Shown here: positions 1-11,303 of the stretch, piece by piece
Layout of the letters: every line of letters starts with the position of its first letter
How positions within the stretch are numbered: the first letter of the stretch is position 1
Assembly (NCBI RefSeq): GCF_019578655.1
Contig: NC_063263.1
Span: 14,817,001 to 14,881,000 of the forward strand
Direction: 5' to 3'
Length of the DNA stretch: 64,000 nt
DNA from: Ricinus communis
Lineage: Eukaryota > Streptophyta > Magnoliopsida > Malpighiales > Euphorbiaceae
Notes under the pieces: generated by a model
Database searches by the model: none
The model's input: the letters and a program-made list of their open reading frames with translations, nothing else
What the model was told of the DNA's origin: nothing
Made by a program: the position numbers and the translations under genes

Positions 1-1594
1 ATTTTTTGGTTGATAGTAACCAAACAATGGAGGAAATCAAATTTACTCCAAACGTGAATTCCTTGGTTAAAAAGTTATTACTATTGATTAGCTTCCCAGC
101 TTTATTCTAATCTTTATCTTTATCCTTTCAATGAATGCATATTATTTCGAACAAGACAACTGTTTTTTCTTGACCAATACATGCATGCTAAAGACGCACC
201 TTTGTTTTCAATTATATTCTAACATTTTCTACTCAGATTTGTCCGAGCCCAGCAGACATAGACGTTCAATATGCTAGCTCCATTCTCAAGGCAAATAATA
301 TATATATATATATATATAAATAAACCCTTCACAGAATCCCAACCAAGAAAATTGGTTTTGGTTTTCTTTAATGAGATTCTTTATGTATATCTATATATTC
401 TATAAGCAAGAAGTGAAAGATTTAGATCTTCCAAAAGAGAAGCATAATCTCCATTGCATTTTTTAAAAGATGATGGTCGAAAACGACAAACCAACATTAG
501 CAAGCTCTTATCCATGGTGGCACTCCACCACTTTTTTAAGAAAAGAAAATACCTTTAATTGCATAAAGAATGTAATATAGCATCCTGATCCAGCCACGTG
601 CATATGATTATTATCAATGCATATCATGATATCACCAATATAATGATAAAGAAGCACAGATGTTTTAAAATCTTCATTATATTGCCTAGCTAGCACCAAA
701 CAGACCATGAATAAGAATGATGAATATTTAGCTTTTAAACTTTAAAGTTGAGTACTAATTTAGAATTAGTTGGATCGATACGAGCTTCTGTCTTTGAAAT
801 TAAAATGTCTAGATTTTCAAATTTCCTTTTAAAATGTGAAACTCATTGCTGCCCACCTAAACAATTTTCTCTCCCGCTAACACTGTCAACTGACGTACCC
901 CAATCATATCTCTGGTTAAAACAGAAAAACTTTAAAAGATGAGCATAAAACAAGGGTGAACATAGGCACTGAAGCTAGGTGGTGTTGCCACGACGCCACT
1001 CATCTCTCAATTGTTGTACATGTGTGATGCAATTTCAGTCATTAAAACTTTAAAGTATTGTGGGAGTGCTTTAGCTTTTCTATGATGTCTTTCTCTTTTC
1101 CATAGTTTTTCTTACTAATCACTCAGAAATCTTGCCATGTGTAGACGTATTAGGGTAAAACAATGTGATGGTGGGTAACAGCTGTTGGCATGTCCCAAAA
1201 GGTTGACTTGTTCGACACTGTCAACCACTATTGTTGCATTGATTTTTCTGAAAGTGTTTCAAGACTCGTCAGGAACCACTAGTATAGCAGACAGACAGTG
1301 ACAAAAGCCCTCTCTATTCCTCTAATCAAAATAAAAATACTGGTACTATATCAAACACAAGCAATGCAGTACAGAATACCAAGGGGGTTGGTCCCACATA
1401 CTGAGGTAATGTAACGGCCTGCTTAGGAGACCTTCATGTGACTTATACAGTAGGTGATTTCCTTTCTTTTGCATGTATTTATACGAATCACCTTCTCCCT
1501 CTATCCGAACACCCAATACCCTGCTTCATTTATCTATAAAAGGGTTCTCTTTCTCTCTGTTTGTGGGAGGTGTCTGTGTGTGTAACCTAAAACC
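1..1594. other. Intergenic region upstream of the phytosulfokine gene
   Basis: No gene is recognised here. The DNA is AT-rich, with a short (AT)n tract near 299-318. The last few hundred bases should hold the promoter of the phytosulfokine gene, including the TATA box annotated separately. The open frames in this stretch are short, lack similarity to anything I recognise, and are ignored. Confidence 0.6.
1535..1542 (+). promoter_or_regulatory. TATA box of the phytosulfokine gene
   Basis: The sequence TATAAAAG lies 53 bases before the ATG at 1595. A start site about 30 bases downstream would give a leader of roughly 30 nt that begins in a CT-rich stretch, as is common in plants. Confidence 0.6.
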
Positions 1595-2049
1595 ATGAAG
1601 CAAACCCTTTATCATAATGTATTTCTCTTCTTCTTTCTTCTCCTTTTGTATTCCCCCAAGATATCAGCACGTCCCATGACGAGCAAACAAGGTACTGCCC
1701 TCTATTTTTCGTTGCTGGTTGACTAGATTGTTTCCAGGAACCGAAAGTTTACATCTTTTGCAGGGCATGAGAAGGTGGACCTCAATGAAATGGCCAGTAA
1801 GGACTCATATGTGCAATTTCAAGGCAGTGAAATGGTCGATGTATGCTTCCCTTTTGGCCTTTCTGTCATCACTGTTTTTAAAGAATTGAATGAATAATGT
1901 GTGATAAGTTTTCTATTTTTGGAATACTGTTCTTCTTGCAGTTAATGGGGTCAGAAGTCTGTCAAAGTGAGGATGAAGAATGCTTCAAGAGAAGAATGGT
2001 ATCAGAGGCTCACTTGGACTACATCTACACCCAGAACCACAAGCCTTGA
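1595..2049 (+). CDS. PSK: Phytosulfokine precursor (secreted sulfated-peptide hormone)
   Basis: Three exons are read: 1595..1691, 1764..1840 and 1942..2049, with GT/AG introns, giving 93 residues. The protein begins with a hydrophobic signal peptide (about residues 1-25), has a short variable middle, and ends in the family hallmark: two cysteines (C65, C72) in an acidic stretch, KRR, then AHLDYIYTQ with the hormone pentapeptide YIYTQ at residues 85-89. In the known pathway both tyrosines are sulfated by a Golgi sulfotransferase, the propeptide is cut by subtilases, and the pentapeptide is perceived by PSKR-type LRR receptor kinases to promote growth and modulate immunity. Length and gene structure fit the family. 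The exons are too short to show up as long open frames. I am very sure of the family; the paralogue number is not known. Confidence 0.96.
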
Positions 2050-5000
2050 GAACTTCAACTTCAGACATTTTGAAATTTCATGGTTCTCAATGTATAACTA
2101 CTGAGACCTTAATTCCCTGAATCCTACATTATATTTCATAAAATACTTCTCAATGACAAGTCCTGTCTGCGAGCCGTTAGGATGGGTTTGACAGTTTTTT
2201 CTTTTTCGTTTTCTTTAGACTATGTAATAGTTATACCTAATTAAGTGTAGCTACATGTACTTCTGTCTTTAAGTCTGTGATTTGTGATAAATAGTGTGAT
2301 CGGTAAATTTATTGACAGATTTCAATTATATTCGTATTAATGTCCTGTGGACTCATCTTTCAACTCCCCCAGGACAAGATTTTTTTTTTTTTTTTACTTT
2401 TCTCTGAACCATTAAAAATATGTTGTCCTTTTGCTTAGGTTCTCTTTTTGATGTATTATTGAAAGAACAAAAATTGCCAAGTTCGAGAGAACAGGAAAGA
2501 CGAAATTAAAATAATCTGAGAACTTAAAAATTATCGATTCAGAAATCAATTGAGGCAGACATTTTGTTTCAAGAAAGTTGAATAAAAGAGAAAAGAATAT
2601 TAGTAAACTTTAAACAAGAACATTTCAATCCCATAAAAGGAAATTATTCCAAATATTTTTCCTTCTTCGCCTTTTAACAAAGCATCTCGTCTTGCATGCA
2701 CCTTTTTCTTGTCATGCATTATCAAGTTTATTAAATATTGTGAGAACTGTTAATACCAGTTACCTTGAAATGAACCCACTAATCAGTGGCAGATGTCATA
2801 TTCCACTTTCCAGTTGGGTGAAGCTCCAAATCTGTAGCAATCATATATATCCCCATAAAACTCCCAGTGTCTAGTCAGCTCAATGTTGCTACTCATATAA
2901 TGGCAACGAAGACAATATAATCAATAGCAACTCTCAAATAAATCTCACTATTAGTATTTCTCTCCAGGAAACTGCAGTTCTCTAGATTTCTTGTCTTCAA
3001 CAAAGGTTACCTGCACTATTTTAATTACTTCAGAGGATGATAACCTATATAACAGATATAATGTAAACCCTGAGTTGGCTGACTTCATTTATATGATTAA
3101 TTCTTTTAAAAGGATGAACCGCTCCAGAAAAGAAATCTACTGATTTTCTTCTCAATTGGTCGGACCATAGGTGCGATAATTTATGTCATGATGAGGTCTT
3201 TGGTTCAAGTCGAGTACCGTGATAATTAAAATTAGGTGTGGAATAGGACAAACTAAACATAATTTTCAAAAATAATCCAAAGAAAAAAAATATATGTGAT
3301 TAAAATTTATATTGAAATAGAAGTCTCAGATAATAATTTCCCACAAAATTACTGCAAAGCTTCATGTGGGGTTAATGCAATCTGATTAAACTAGTTCTTA
3401 TCCAAAGCTTGCTTTCTTTTACAATGATTAGGCCCCCTTGCTATAATCTCAGGTATGGGAGACGAAAGCCAGACAAGGATGTGACCGAATATGATAAAGA
3501 AAAAACATAATTATCCTACCATTACAATCTCCATGACAGTCCAATATCTTCTCAACAGCCACTAATTAATATCTAGAAAAAAAAAGGAGAGAAAATATTC
3601 TTCTACCTACTAATCACACAAATCATATTAGTAATTGGATGTTCAAAGCCTCATGTGGACCAAATAAAACCATATTTCCAAGCCTAAATTATGTAGCTAG
3701 ATCATTGCCAACCAATGTAATTTCACTAGACCCATTCATCAGTCATCAGATTGTGTTGGTTTCCTTTGGTAGCTACATATATATCTCCAAGCTGGGATTT
3801 GCTAGAATGTTAATTTTTAGCACACATATAATCAATAGAATCTAGTAATATCATTTGATTGTTTCACATCACAGACACAAAATGGATCAAAACAAATCAG
3901 ATGGCCCACCTGCTAGAAAGATCTTGAACAGGTAACTCATTCAAGAAGTTCCTCAACTTCAATTATTATCTTGCTTCAATCAATTTTCCAATTTCAGTGT
4001 AAGCAAAAAAAAAAAGAAAAATCATCATGTCCAAGATTTTACATGTAAAGTTCCCATATAAATTGTAGGATATCACTATAAATTGAATTAAACATAACAA
4101 TGATTTTTAGCACTTAAAAGTTAAAATTCATATCAAACCAAAAGAAATTGCCAACTTGAAGCAATGACGGCGTAGCCATGATGATATCTAATTGAAACAT
4201 CAAAATCATGAGATTGAAATGATATTATCTCTAATCTCGAATTTCATATTTTTTATTTATACTGATATCATATTTATAAATTTAATCTAGTAATAGATGT
4301 ATATATCAAATTAAATAAAATTTTAATCTACAATAACTTTTTCCGTAATTTGTATAAAAAAAATTGCATTTATTCTGATTTGTACTATCTTTTGTTCACC
4401 TGATATCATATATAATACTTTTATAAAATCATTCATAATATTTTGAGGTTATTGTTTTAATTAATAAAGTTATTTTGTAAAAACATTATTTGTCATTTCA
4501 TGTGAAAGAGTCGGTAAAAATTGAGTTGGGATATTTAACATTTTTCATTTATATTAGAACAAAATGGAGGGATATTTTCAATGAAATTCCCCAATTTGAA
4601 ATCGATGTCGTTTTTGTGTTTTTTTTTTTTCTTTTTCTTTCTTTATTGTTAAGCCCGGCTTGGAAAGTCAATGGGCCACTTTAAGCCAAGCCCAATACCC
4701 AACGGCCTATTGAACATTATTGGGATCTTTTTCCTCCCAAATCAAATCTAATATGGGAATTTTCTTTTTATAATTTATAATCTATAATATAATATAAATG
4801 TAATATGGTATACTGAGAATAGGATAATAGGGAATAGAGAAATTTACAATCAGCCCTTATCTAGTTCTTACTAATACAAATCTAATATATTAATTAGTAT
4901 GAATGAAAGTACAATAAAAATAAAATTACAGGCTTAAAATTGTCAAGAGAAAAAAGAAATTGTAGTCGGAAGTGTTAAAGAAAGCCTAACAAGAAGATTT

Positions 5001-7700
5001 GTTTTGTCTTTGCAAAACCAAAGAAAAAAAGAAACAGAAAGAAATGTATTTGACTTCAGAGGGATACTAAATTGTATAAGCACAATTGTTGTATTAATCT
5101 GCTTGTTATTAGAGGACTATCCTCCCATTCCCAAATCATATTATCAGATAGATACCATGATTATTATCCACTTTTAATTATGAGAATCTGTTTGTTCTTA
5201 TTCTTCTCTTAAACTTTGAATCTTAATTTGAATTTATTTTATATTGTTGATCTTCTTTTTATACCAAGATCTTTTCTTAACATCAAGCATGTTGATGTTA
5301 AGCTAACTCCAACAATTTCTTTGTCCTCAATCTTCCTTAATTTCTAGGAATTAGTCACTTTAATAGTCTTTGATGGTTATACGGGTATTCAAAGTACGAA
5401 CGAGATAGAGTGGGAGATTTAGTGATATTTCTGATTAGCTGTCTTGTGTTTATGTCTATTTCACTGAACCTCTCTCCGAGACAGTGCCCAAATCGTTAAA
5501 AAAAATAAATTATATAAAACAGAATAGTCAATTCTTTATACTGATCATAAAGGCGCAAAAATTTATTTAATGCAGGTCTCTCGCTTTTAAGGGTATATAG
5601 TATTGCTACTTTAACTAGAATTCAAGTATTATATTCTTAATTCTTTGATCATTAGTAAAAGAAAAAAAAAAAGAATTAATTTCGATTTGAAATTGATGCT
5701 ATCTTTCTACGTGCATTGTAAAGTTTCAAATTAGGGTCCCATATGTCATCATAAGTTGACATAGTGTTTCTTCTCTAACATTTGAAGACCATCACTCTTA
5801 CTCAATAAAAGGAGACATCAAATGTGTTACTAATCATGATATGCATATTCTACTTTCTCCGAAAAGAAAAAACAAAAGGAATTCTTTCTAATAAGAATAA
5901 TCACGAAATGCTATATATATTATATTCGCTACTAAATTGTTGAACCAAACAACCATCCATATCCCTCCTTCCTATAAATAAATAAAAAATTAATTAATTC
6001 TTTTTCTTATAAATATTAAAAATATTACATATATAAATGTTGAGAAATGATTATTGTTTGAACTAAATTCACTACATCACTAAACACTTCATCCAATAAA
6101 ATGTTGACATTTTACTGAATGAGTTATATATCAATATTTTCTTTAAATATTAAATTATCAACTGTATTTATTAATTTTAGAGATAAGATTGACAAATAAA
6201 AATAAAATTAAATATAAAAGCTATGCATATATGTAGCAGACAAAGCAAGGCAAAGAAAAGAGATATCCAAGAAGAGAAAACAAGTGATAGCCACATAATA
6301 TCAAAAGAATTTTCATGCACTACAAGCATCATCACATGCTCTATCTAGTTTCCATCCATCATAATAAGAATTTCTAAAAACTCGTAATTTTGATATCTTA
6401 TTTTATTCGTATATTAAATTGATAGATAAATAACGATATATATTATAAAATTAAAATACATATTTTATGTAGGTGTCGGAAGAGTCAAAATCTTATCTTA
6501 TATTGTAATAGAAATTGACGGAATATAATTAAGAGTCATACAGAAGAAGAAGCCACGGGAAAAGGACATTAATGTTATGCAAAAAGAAATATTAACAAAC
6601 ACGACCAAGAATTTGAAATATATTATATGGTGACAAAGGAGAAGTCTTTTTGTTTTTGACTCTCCATATCCCCTTACTCACGTGCCAAAACCGATTGATA
6701 AAGAAGTACTTTTACATTAATATATATATATATATATTACTTTCAAATTAATTGATTAAATGTGAATTAAATGGATGAGAGAATATAGAATTTAATTAAT
6801 AGATTTAGGTTTCGTCCAACAGTATTAAGATTATTAAAATTAATCACCTGATTGGTTAGATTTATAAATTATTTATATTTTATATTTTTTTTTTGTTTTT
6901 TTTCTTTTTCTTTTCCTTTTACTGCCATATTTGCATTGTCTATTATATTTTACTATTGAATAATTAGCATGCATTTTGAGTATTGTATCCAACATGTAAA
7001 TGAAAAGTTTGAGCATCTGGACAACTCTTATCAGTTTTTATTTTTATGTAATGATACTAGTTTTTGATAATTTGGTATTTTTCTTTAGCAAATTATTATT
7101 TAAGTTTATTGTATAATATATTATAATAGTATTAAATGTGTCTATTTATGATTTAATAAATTAATAAAATATAACATGTTAATTACTTAAAATCACAAAA
7201 TTCTGTGCCCTTGCGGAACAAGAACACCTTAGATAAAACCCAAAAAAAGAAAAATAATAAAAGGATAAAATGCTGCTACTTTTTTTCTCACTGCTAGTAG
7301 TAAGTAGTGACCTATTGGATCGGACCACATGGAAGATGACATGGCAATAAAACGGCACGTCACTATATTACCAATCCAATGAACATTCAACAACAATTCC
7401 AAAAAAAGAGGTAAGAGGGAAAACAAGACATGAAAGAAACATATAAAAAAAAAAAAATTAACAAAAAAAGAAAAAAGAAAGAAAAGTCATCAAAGACCAA
7501 AATATTTCATTCTCTACTCGTTTTCTCTTCCAAACAAATTTTCTTTTTGACGCCCTGGAGTTCCCTAATCCTGTCTCTGTAATTCTTGCATAATTTGTAG
7601 CAGCTTTAAGCTCCAATGGCAATCCGAGAACAAACTTAATTAAGCTTTCAAGTCAACAGTTTCTTGGTTTCTTTTTTTTTTTTGGTTAGTTTCAAGAATC
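2050..7700. other. Intergenic AT-rich region
   Basis: No gene is recognised in 5.6 kb. The stretch is AT-rich with homopolymer runs and a short (TA)n tract near 6720-6737. The first 300 bases should contain the phytosulfokine 3' UTR. The final 250 bases, with CT-rich sequence before 7701, should be the leader and promoter of the next gene. The short open frames (for example at 2692, 3639 and 4490) have no recognisable domain and biased low-complexity composition. Confidence 0.55.
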
Positions 7701-8531
7701 ATGAGTTCATATCAACTCCTCAGCCATTCAAATCAGGTACGCGATTCTTCTTCTTGTTCTTCATCTAGTAATATTCGCCATGGATTTTCCAAGTCTCAAC
7801 TGTGTCTTCAGAAGATTCTACAAATCATTGCTTCATACCCACCGCGCCATGCCTCAGCGCAGTCATCTTCAGATCATTTCGATGAAAACAGAGTATTGGG
7901 TATTGATTTAAACATGGAATTATGTCCATGGCCAGAAGCTGATCCTCAAGAATCAGAGTCTTTAAGTGCTTCCAGCGTCGTCGTTGATAATAATAATAAT
8001 AATAAAGTCATTAGCAGCGATTCAGCAGAGAAGAGCTCATCAGAGGGAGAATGTGATCCTGTAATTCAACAAATCCGAAAAGAGTCTGAGACAACAAATC
8101 TGGAAATCCAAGAAGCGGCCAAACATGGACATGAACAAGAAAACGAAAACGAAAAGCAACAGGATTTTCTTGATTGTGATGATGGAAGAGCCAACAGGGT
8201 TTTGTCGTTTCAAGAAAACCGAAAGAGTAATGACTGCTTATCTCTTCTCATTCAAGCAGCAGAAATGGTTTCAGGTAACTTACAAGACATTAATCCTACT
8301 AGTCAAGCTGTTAGACACGGCGGCGCCATATCGCCGGTTGCGAGGTCGAAGAGAGGAAGGAGCCACGTGCTGCCATCAAGATACAGAGACTCTGTTTTTC
8401 TCGAACCCTGGAAACGGCTGCCGCGGCCACAAAAACTAGCGGCGGCAGCAGCAGCCACACCACCACTACCCATGGTTTCCGCGAAACGAGGTAAATTAAA
8501 TAATAATAAACAAAGTAAACGTGAAAGTTAA
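7701..8531 (+). CDS. Uncharacterised, probably nuclear, intrinsically disordered plant protein
   Basis: A single-exon frame of 276 residues with good coding composition against an AT-rich background. I do not recognise a named family. The N-terminus is Ser-rich, followed by a conserved-looking segment FSKSQLCLQKILQIIASYP (about 29-47) and IDLNMELCPWPE (about 69-80), which contains an LxMxL stretch. The middle is acidic and Asn/Gln/Glu-rich. A short helix-like SLLIQAAEMVSG (about 181-192) follows. The C-terminus is basic: RSKRGRSHVLPSRYRDSVFLEPWKR (about 215-239), then an Ala run and a final Lys/Arg-rich tail. The basic clusters suggest nuclear localisation. There is no signal peptide or membrane segment. 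It could be a small plant-specific regulator, but the function is unknown. Confidence 0.75.
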   Translation: MSSYQLLSHSNQVRDSSSCSSSSNIRHGFSKSQLCLQKILQIIASYPPRHASAQSSSDHFDENRVLGIDLNMELCPWPEADPQESESLSASSVVVDNNNNNKVISSDSAEKSSSEGECDPVIQQIRKESETTNLEIQEAAKHGHEQENENEKQQDFLDCDDGRANRVLSFQENRKSNDCLSLLIQAAEMVSGNLQDINPTSQAVRHGGAISPVARSKRGRSHVLPSRYRDSVFLEPWKRLPRPQKLAAAAAATPPLPMVSAKRGKLNNNKQSKRES

Positions 8532-9740
8532 AAAGTAATAATGAAAGAATTATGTTTTTTTTTTTTTGGTTAACGTATTTGGTAGTTCTGTAAAATGGCA
8601 GCAGAAAAGAACAACACGTAATATTGAAGAGAGAAAGCGATGTGTCTCTTGCTTTTAGATATTAAGTTTTATTTTTGTAATATATATATTTTCTTGGCTA
8701 TCCAAATTTTAGGCTTGAGAGAATTGGAGTGGAGTGAAGATCTATGAGGAATATTAGATTCTTCCACTTTGTTCACTTATTCCATTACTTTAGAATGTAT
8801 GTATGTGAATATAGTAAACTAGCATGTACTGGAATTACTAAATTTTCAAGTTTAATTGCATAAAAATTAAAAAGGTATAATTTTTTTTATAGCATTTTTG
8901 CAATTTAACCATGATTTTTTTGACAATTTTAACCATTATTAATTGCATCTTTCGGAAACCCGTAACCCGTAAATCATGTCAAAATCATGTCAAACCAAGA
9001 CCGATCAATATCCGAACGGAACGGATTTAAACTTCTCCTAGAATAGTTTCGGTGCGAAATGAAATTCACAGGATATATGAGTAATTTAAAGGAAAAATAG
9101 AAAGATTTGATAGGATTCGATTTAGAATTTCAGGAATGAGATTTCTGACACATAAACACCAATAAAGTTTAATCAATATGTAAGTAATCAGTAAAAAAAT
9201 TAAAATTTTATAACTTTTTCAGCATTTTTTTGCAATTTAATCATGATTTTTAAATTTTAGTATTATCATGTATTAAATTTTTTCTTGTAAATCAATGCAC
9301 TAATTGAGAATTTAATACAATGTTGCTGATGTGGCAATTGAAATTCTCATCAGAACTTCTCGATGTTGCCTAATTATAAAAAGTATTTACAAACTTTATC
9401 ATTTTTTTCTCATCTAATCACAATTATAGGTTAAAATAATACTCAATATATCGCGAGCAAATGCATAAAATATTAAAAAGAAACAAACACAGTTAGCTGT
9501 TGGGCAAAAGGTTTTAATACTATAGAATAAGATCTTGTTGTTGATGGGTGCAATGTAAGTGGCCTGGAAAGGGAAAAAAGAAGATTCAAAGGGCAATAAG
9601 AGATGGTAATTCTTGAATGGCCTTTAAACAAGAGCAAAAGGTAGGCTGGTCAATTTTTTGACTACTATCATATATACTATAGTAGCTTTATCACTGAAAT
9701 TTTGGAAAGTTATGATGTCAAACGTGTATATATATTTAGA
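8532..9740. other. Intergenic region with AT-rich repeat-like sequence
   Basis: No gene is seen. Two stretches, near 8870-8945 and 9205-9270, share the phrase GCAATTTAA.CATGATTTTT, so a decayed repeat is likely. The first 300 bases should include the 3' UTR of the preceding gene. Confidence 0.45.
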
Positions 9741-9754
9741 GGCCCCTCACTTTG

Positions 9755-9940
9755 AATGTGGATTGACCGACGAAATAGCAAAAGAACTTTTTCAGATATT
9801 TATAATTCGTCGTCTAATTAGACAACATCTTATCTTGAATATAAGAGTTGCTAAGAGTAAAATTCGAAAAAAGAAGCCAGTTGTATGAAAAATACTTTAG
9901 GAAGTTATGCAGAGATATCCGGTATTACTGAATCTCTCGA
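9755..9940 (+). pseudogene. rpoC1: Nuclear plastid DNA fragment: decayed rpoC1 piece
   Basis: Translation of 9755-9887 gives a chain with [20 protein letters not shown] and then [13 protein letters not shown]. This matches the RNA polymerase beta' subunit (plastid rpoC1) segment that runs DEIAIELFQTFVIRGLIRQH...VAKSKIRE.EPIVW. The match appears to continue in frame past a TGG-to-TGA change (stop at 9886-9888) into an EVMQ..P-like stretch to about 9930. The core is only about 60 codons of a roughly 680-codon gene, with several substitutions and a premature stop, so it is an old nuclear insertion of plastid DNA, not a gene. Sequence on to about 10085 is somewhat richer in GC and may be part of the same insert, but I could not place it. 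Confidence 0.8.
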
Positions 9941-10292
9941 CATTTGTTATCCTGGTTTATATCCCGGAGTGTTTTTATGGCCGTTCTGTTATCTAACCTC
10001 CTTAAACAACCTAAAGGCTTGGCTCCTTCCCGTTTGGAGTTGGAGAATAGGCCTTATGGCACGACTTAGTCAGTTATTCTCTCAAATATGAAAATAAAAG
10101 TTTCTATTTGTGAAATTTATGCAAAATATTGATTGATACGTAGACGAGAATGAATTGTAGTAATTTGCTTTAATCCAAGACATAAACAAAGACAAGGATA
10201 ATTTTGCATGTATAAAAAATAAGTACACATCAAAACAAGATTTTATATGTTAAAAATTAAACACACATATAAAAAAAATTTAAATCTCAGAA

Positions 10293-10334
<42 letters not shown>

Positions 10335-11303
10335 TACAAATACTAAAATATAAACTAAAGTAAGAATTCTTCCATTGTGCATCTGGTTTATAGGTAAATT
10401 CAAAGGTTTATAACTGATGCATGACTTATTTATAGTTTCATTATTAGATAATAAAACTAACCACCTATTAAACTGGTGGTCCAATATCAATAAATTAATA
10501 TATAACCTATAAAACATATTATTTTTAATTTAATCTTCTTTTAAGATCAAATATTTAATAACTTCATATCGAGACTATAGCTACAAATGAGCTGATCCGT
10601 TTATGAGTTATTTGAAATGATTTAATAAATAAGTTGACCTCGAACTTAATATTATTCGGCTCGTTTATGCTCATGGACCGGCTCAATAATGAACTTGCAA
10701 GCTAGCTTGTTAATAAGTCCGCGGGTTGATTTGTTTATGAGCTGGTGAGTTGAATTCAATTTTATATCAAACATAATTTAATTATTTAAAATTATAATTT
10801 AGATGCATATTTTATTTTTATATATAATTTATTTATAATTATAAAATTTACAACTGTATATTTATTGAGCTTGAGCTCATTTAACAAGTTTTATTTTAAA
10901 TTTAAATTTAAATCTAAATCTAAATGCAAACTTGATTACTAACTAAACTCTAAAATAAACAAATTTCTCAGGTAGAGCTGGTTAGTGTTAATATTAGCCG
11001 GATCTGAACATTAAAAATCTCAATCCGGCAAGACTCGTGAAAATATTAACTACTGTTAAAAATCCAATCTTTATACGAGGTTATGGAAAAATTTAATGTC
11101 TTAAATATGAGGTGAGGAGAACCACATATTTTGAACAGGTTGACTGCAAAAAGTCTCTACGTTTTTATCAATTCATGACTTTGTCTCCTGCTGCCATTTG
11201 AATAATTCAAAAACCATTTTGCAAGTGTGCAATCATAAATGAGCGGGACTCGTACTCCATAATCCTGACTTCCAACTCAAACCGGGAAGAGCCAACCAAA
11301 GAA
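9941..11303. other. Intergenic region with (AT)n and a dispersed repeat
   Basis: No gene is seen. A long (AT)n tract lies at 10297-10328. From about 10590 to 10960 the sequence is rich in GAGCT/AGCTC words (for example GAACTTGCAAGCTAGCTTG near 10691). Similar words occur near 46600-46640, so a decayed dispersed repeat is likely. The final stretch is the upstream region of the receptor kinase gene. Confidence 0.45.
10297..10328. repeat. (AT)n microsatellite
   Basis: An uninterrupted run of AT dinucleotides of about 32 bases. Confidence 0.9.

Noticed and set aside
3160..3230. GGTTCAAGTCGAG box resembling a tRNA T-arm
   Set aside because: No acceptor stem, D-arm or anticodon arm can be folded around it.
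9885..10091. Open frame of 68 codons following the plastid fragment
   Set aside because: It overlaps the NUPT in another frame, has no recognisable domain and shows no gene structure.
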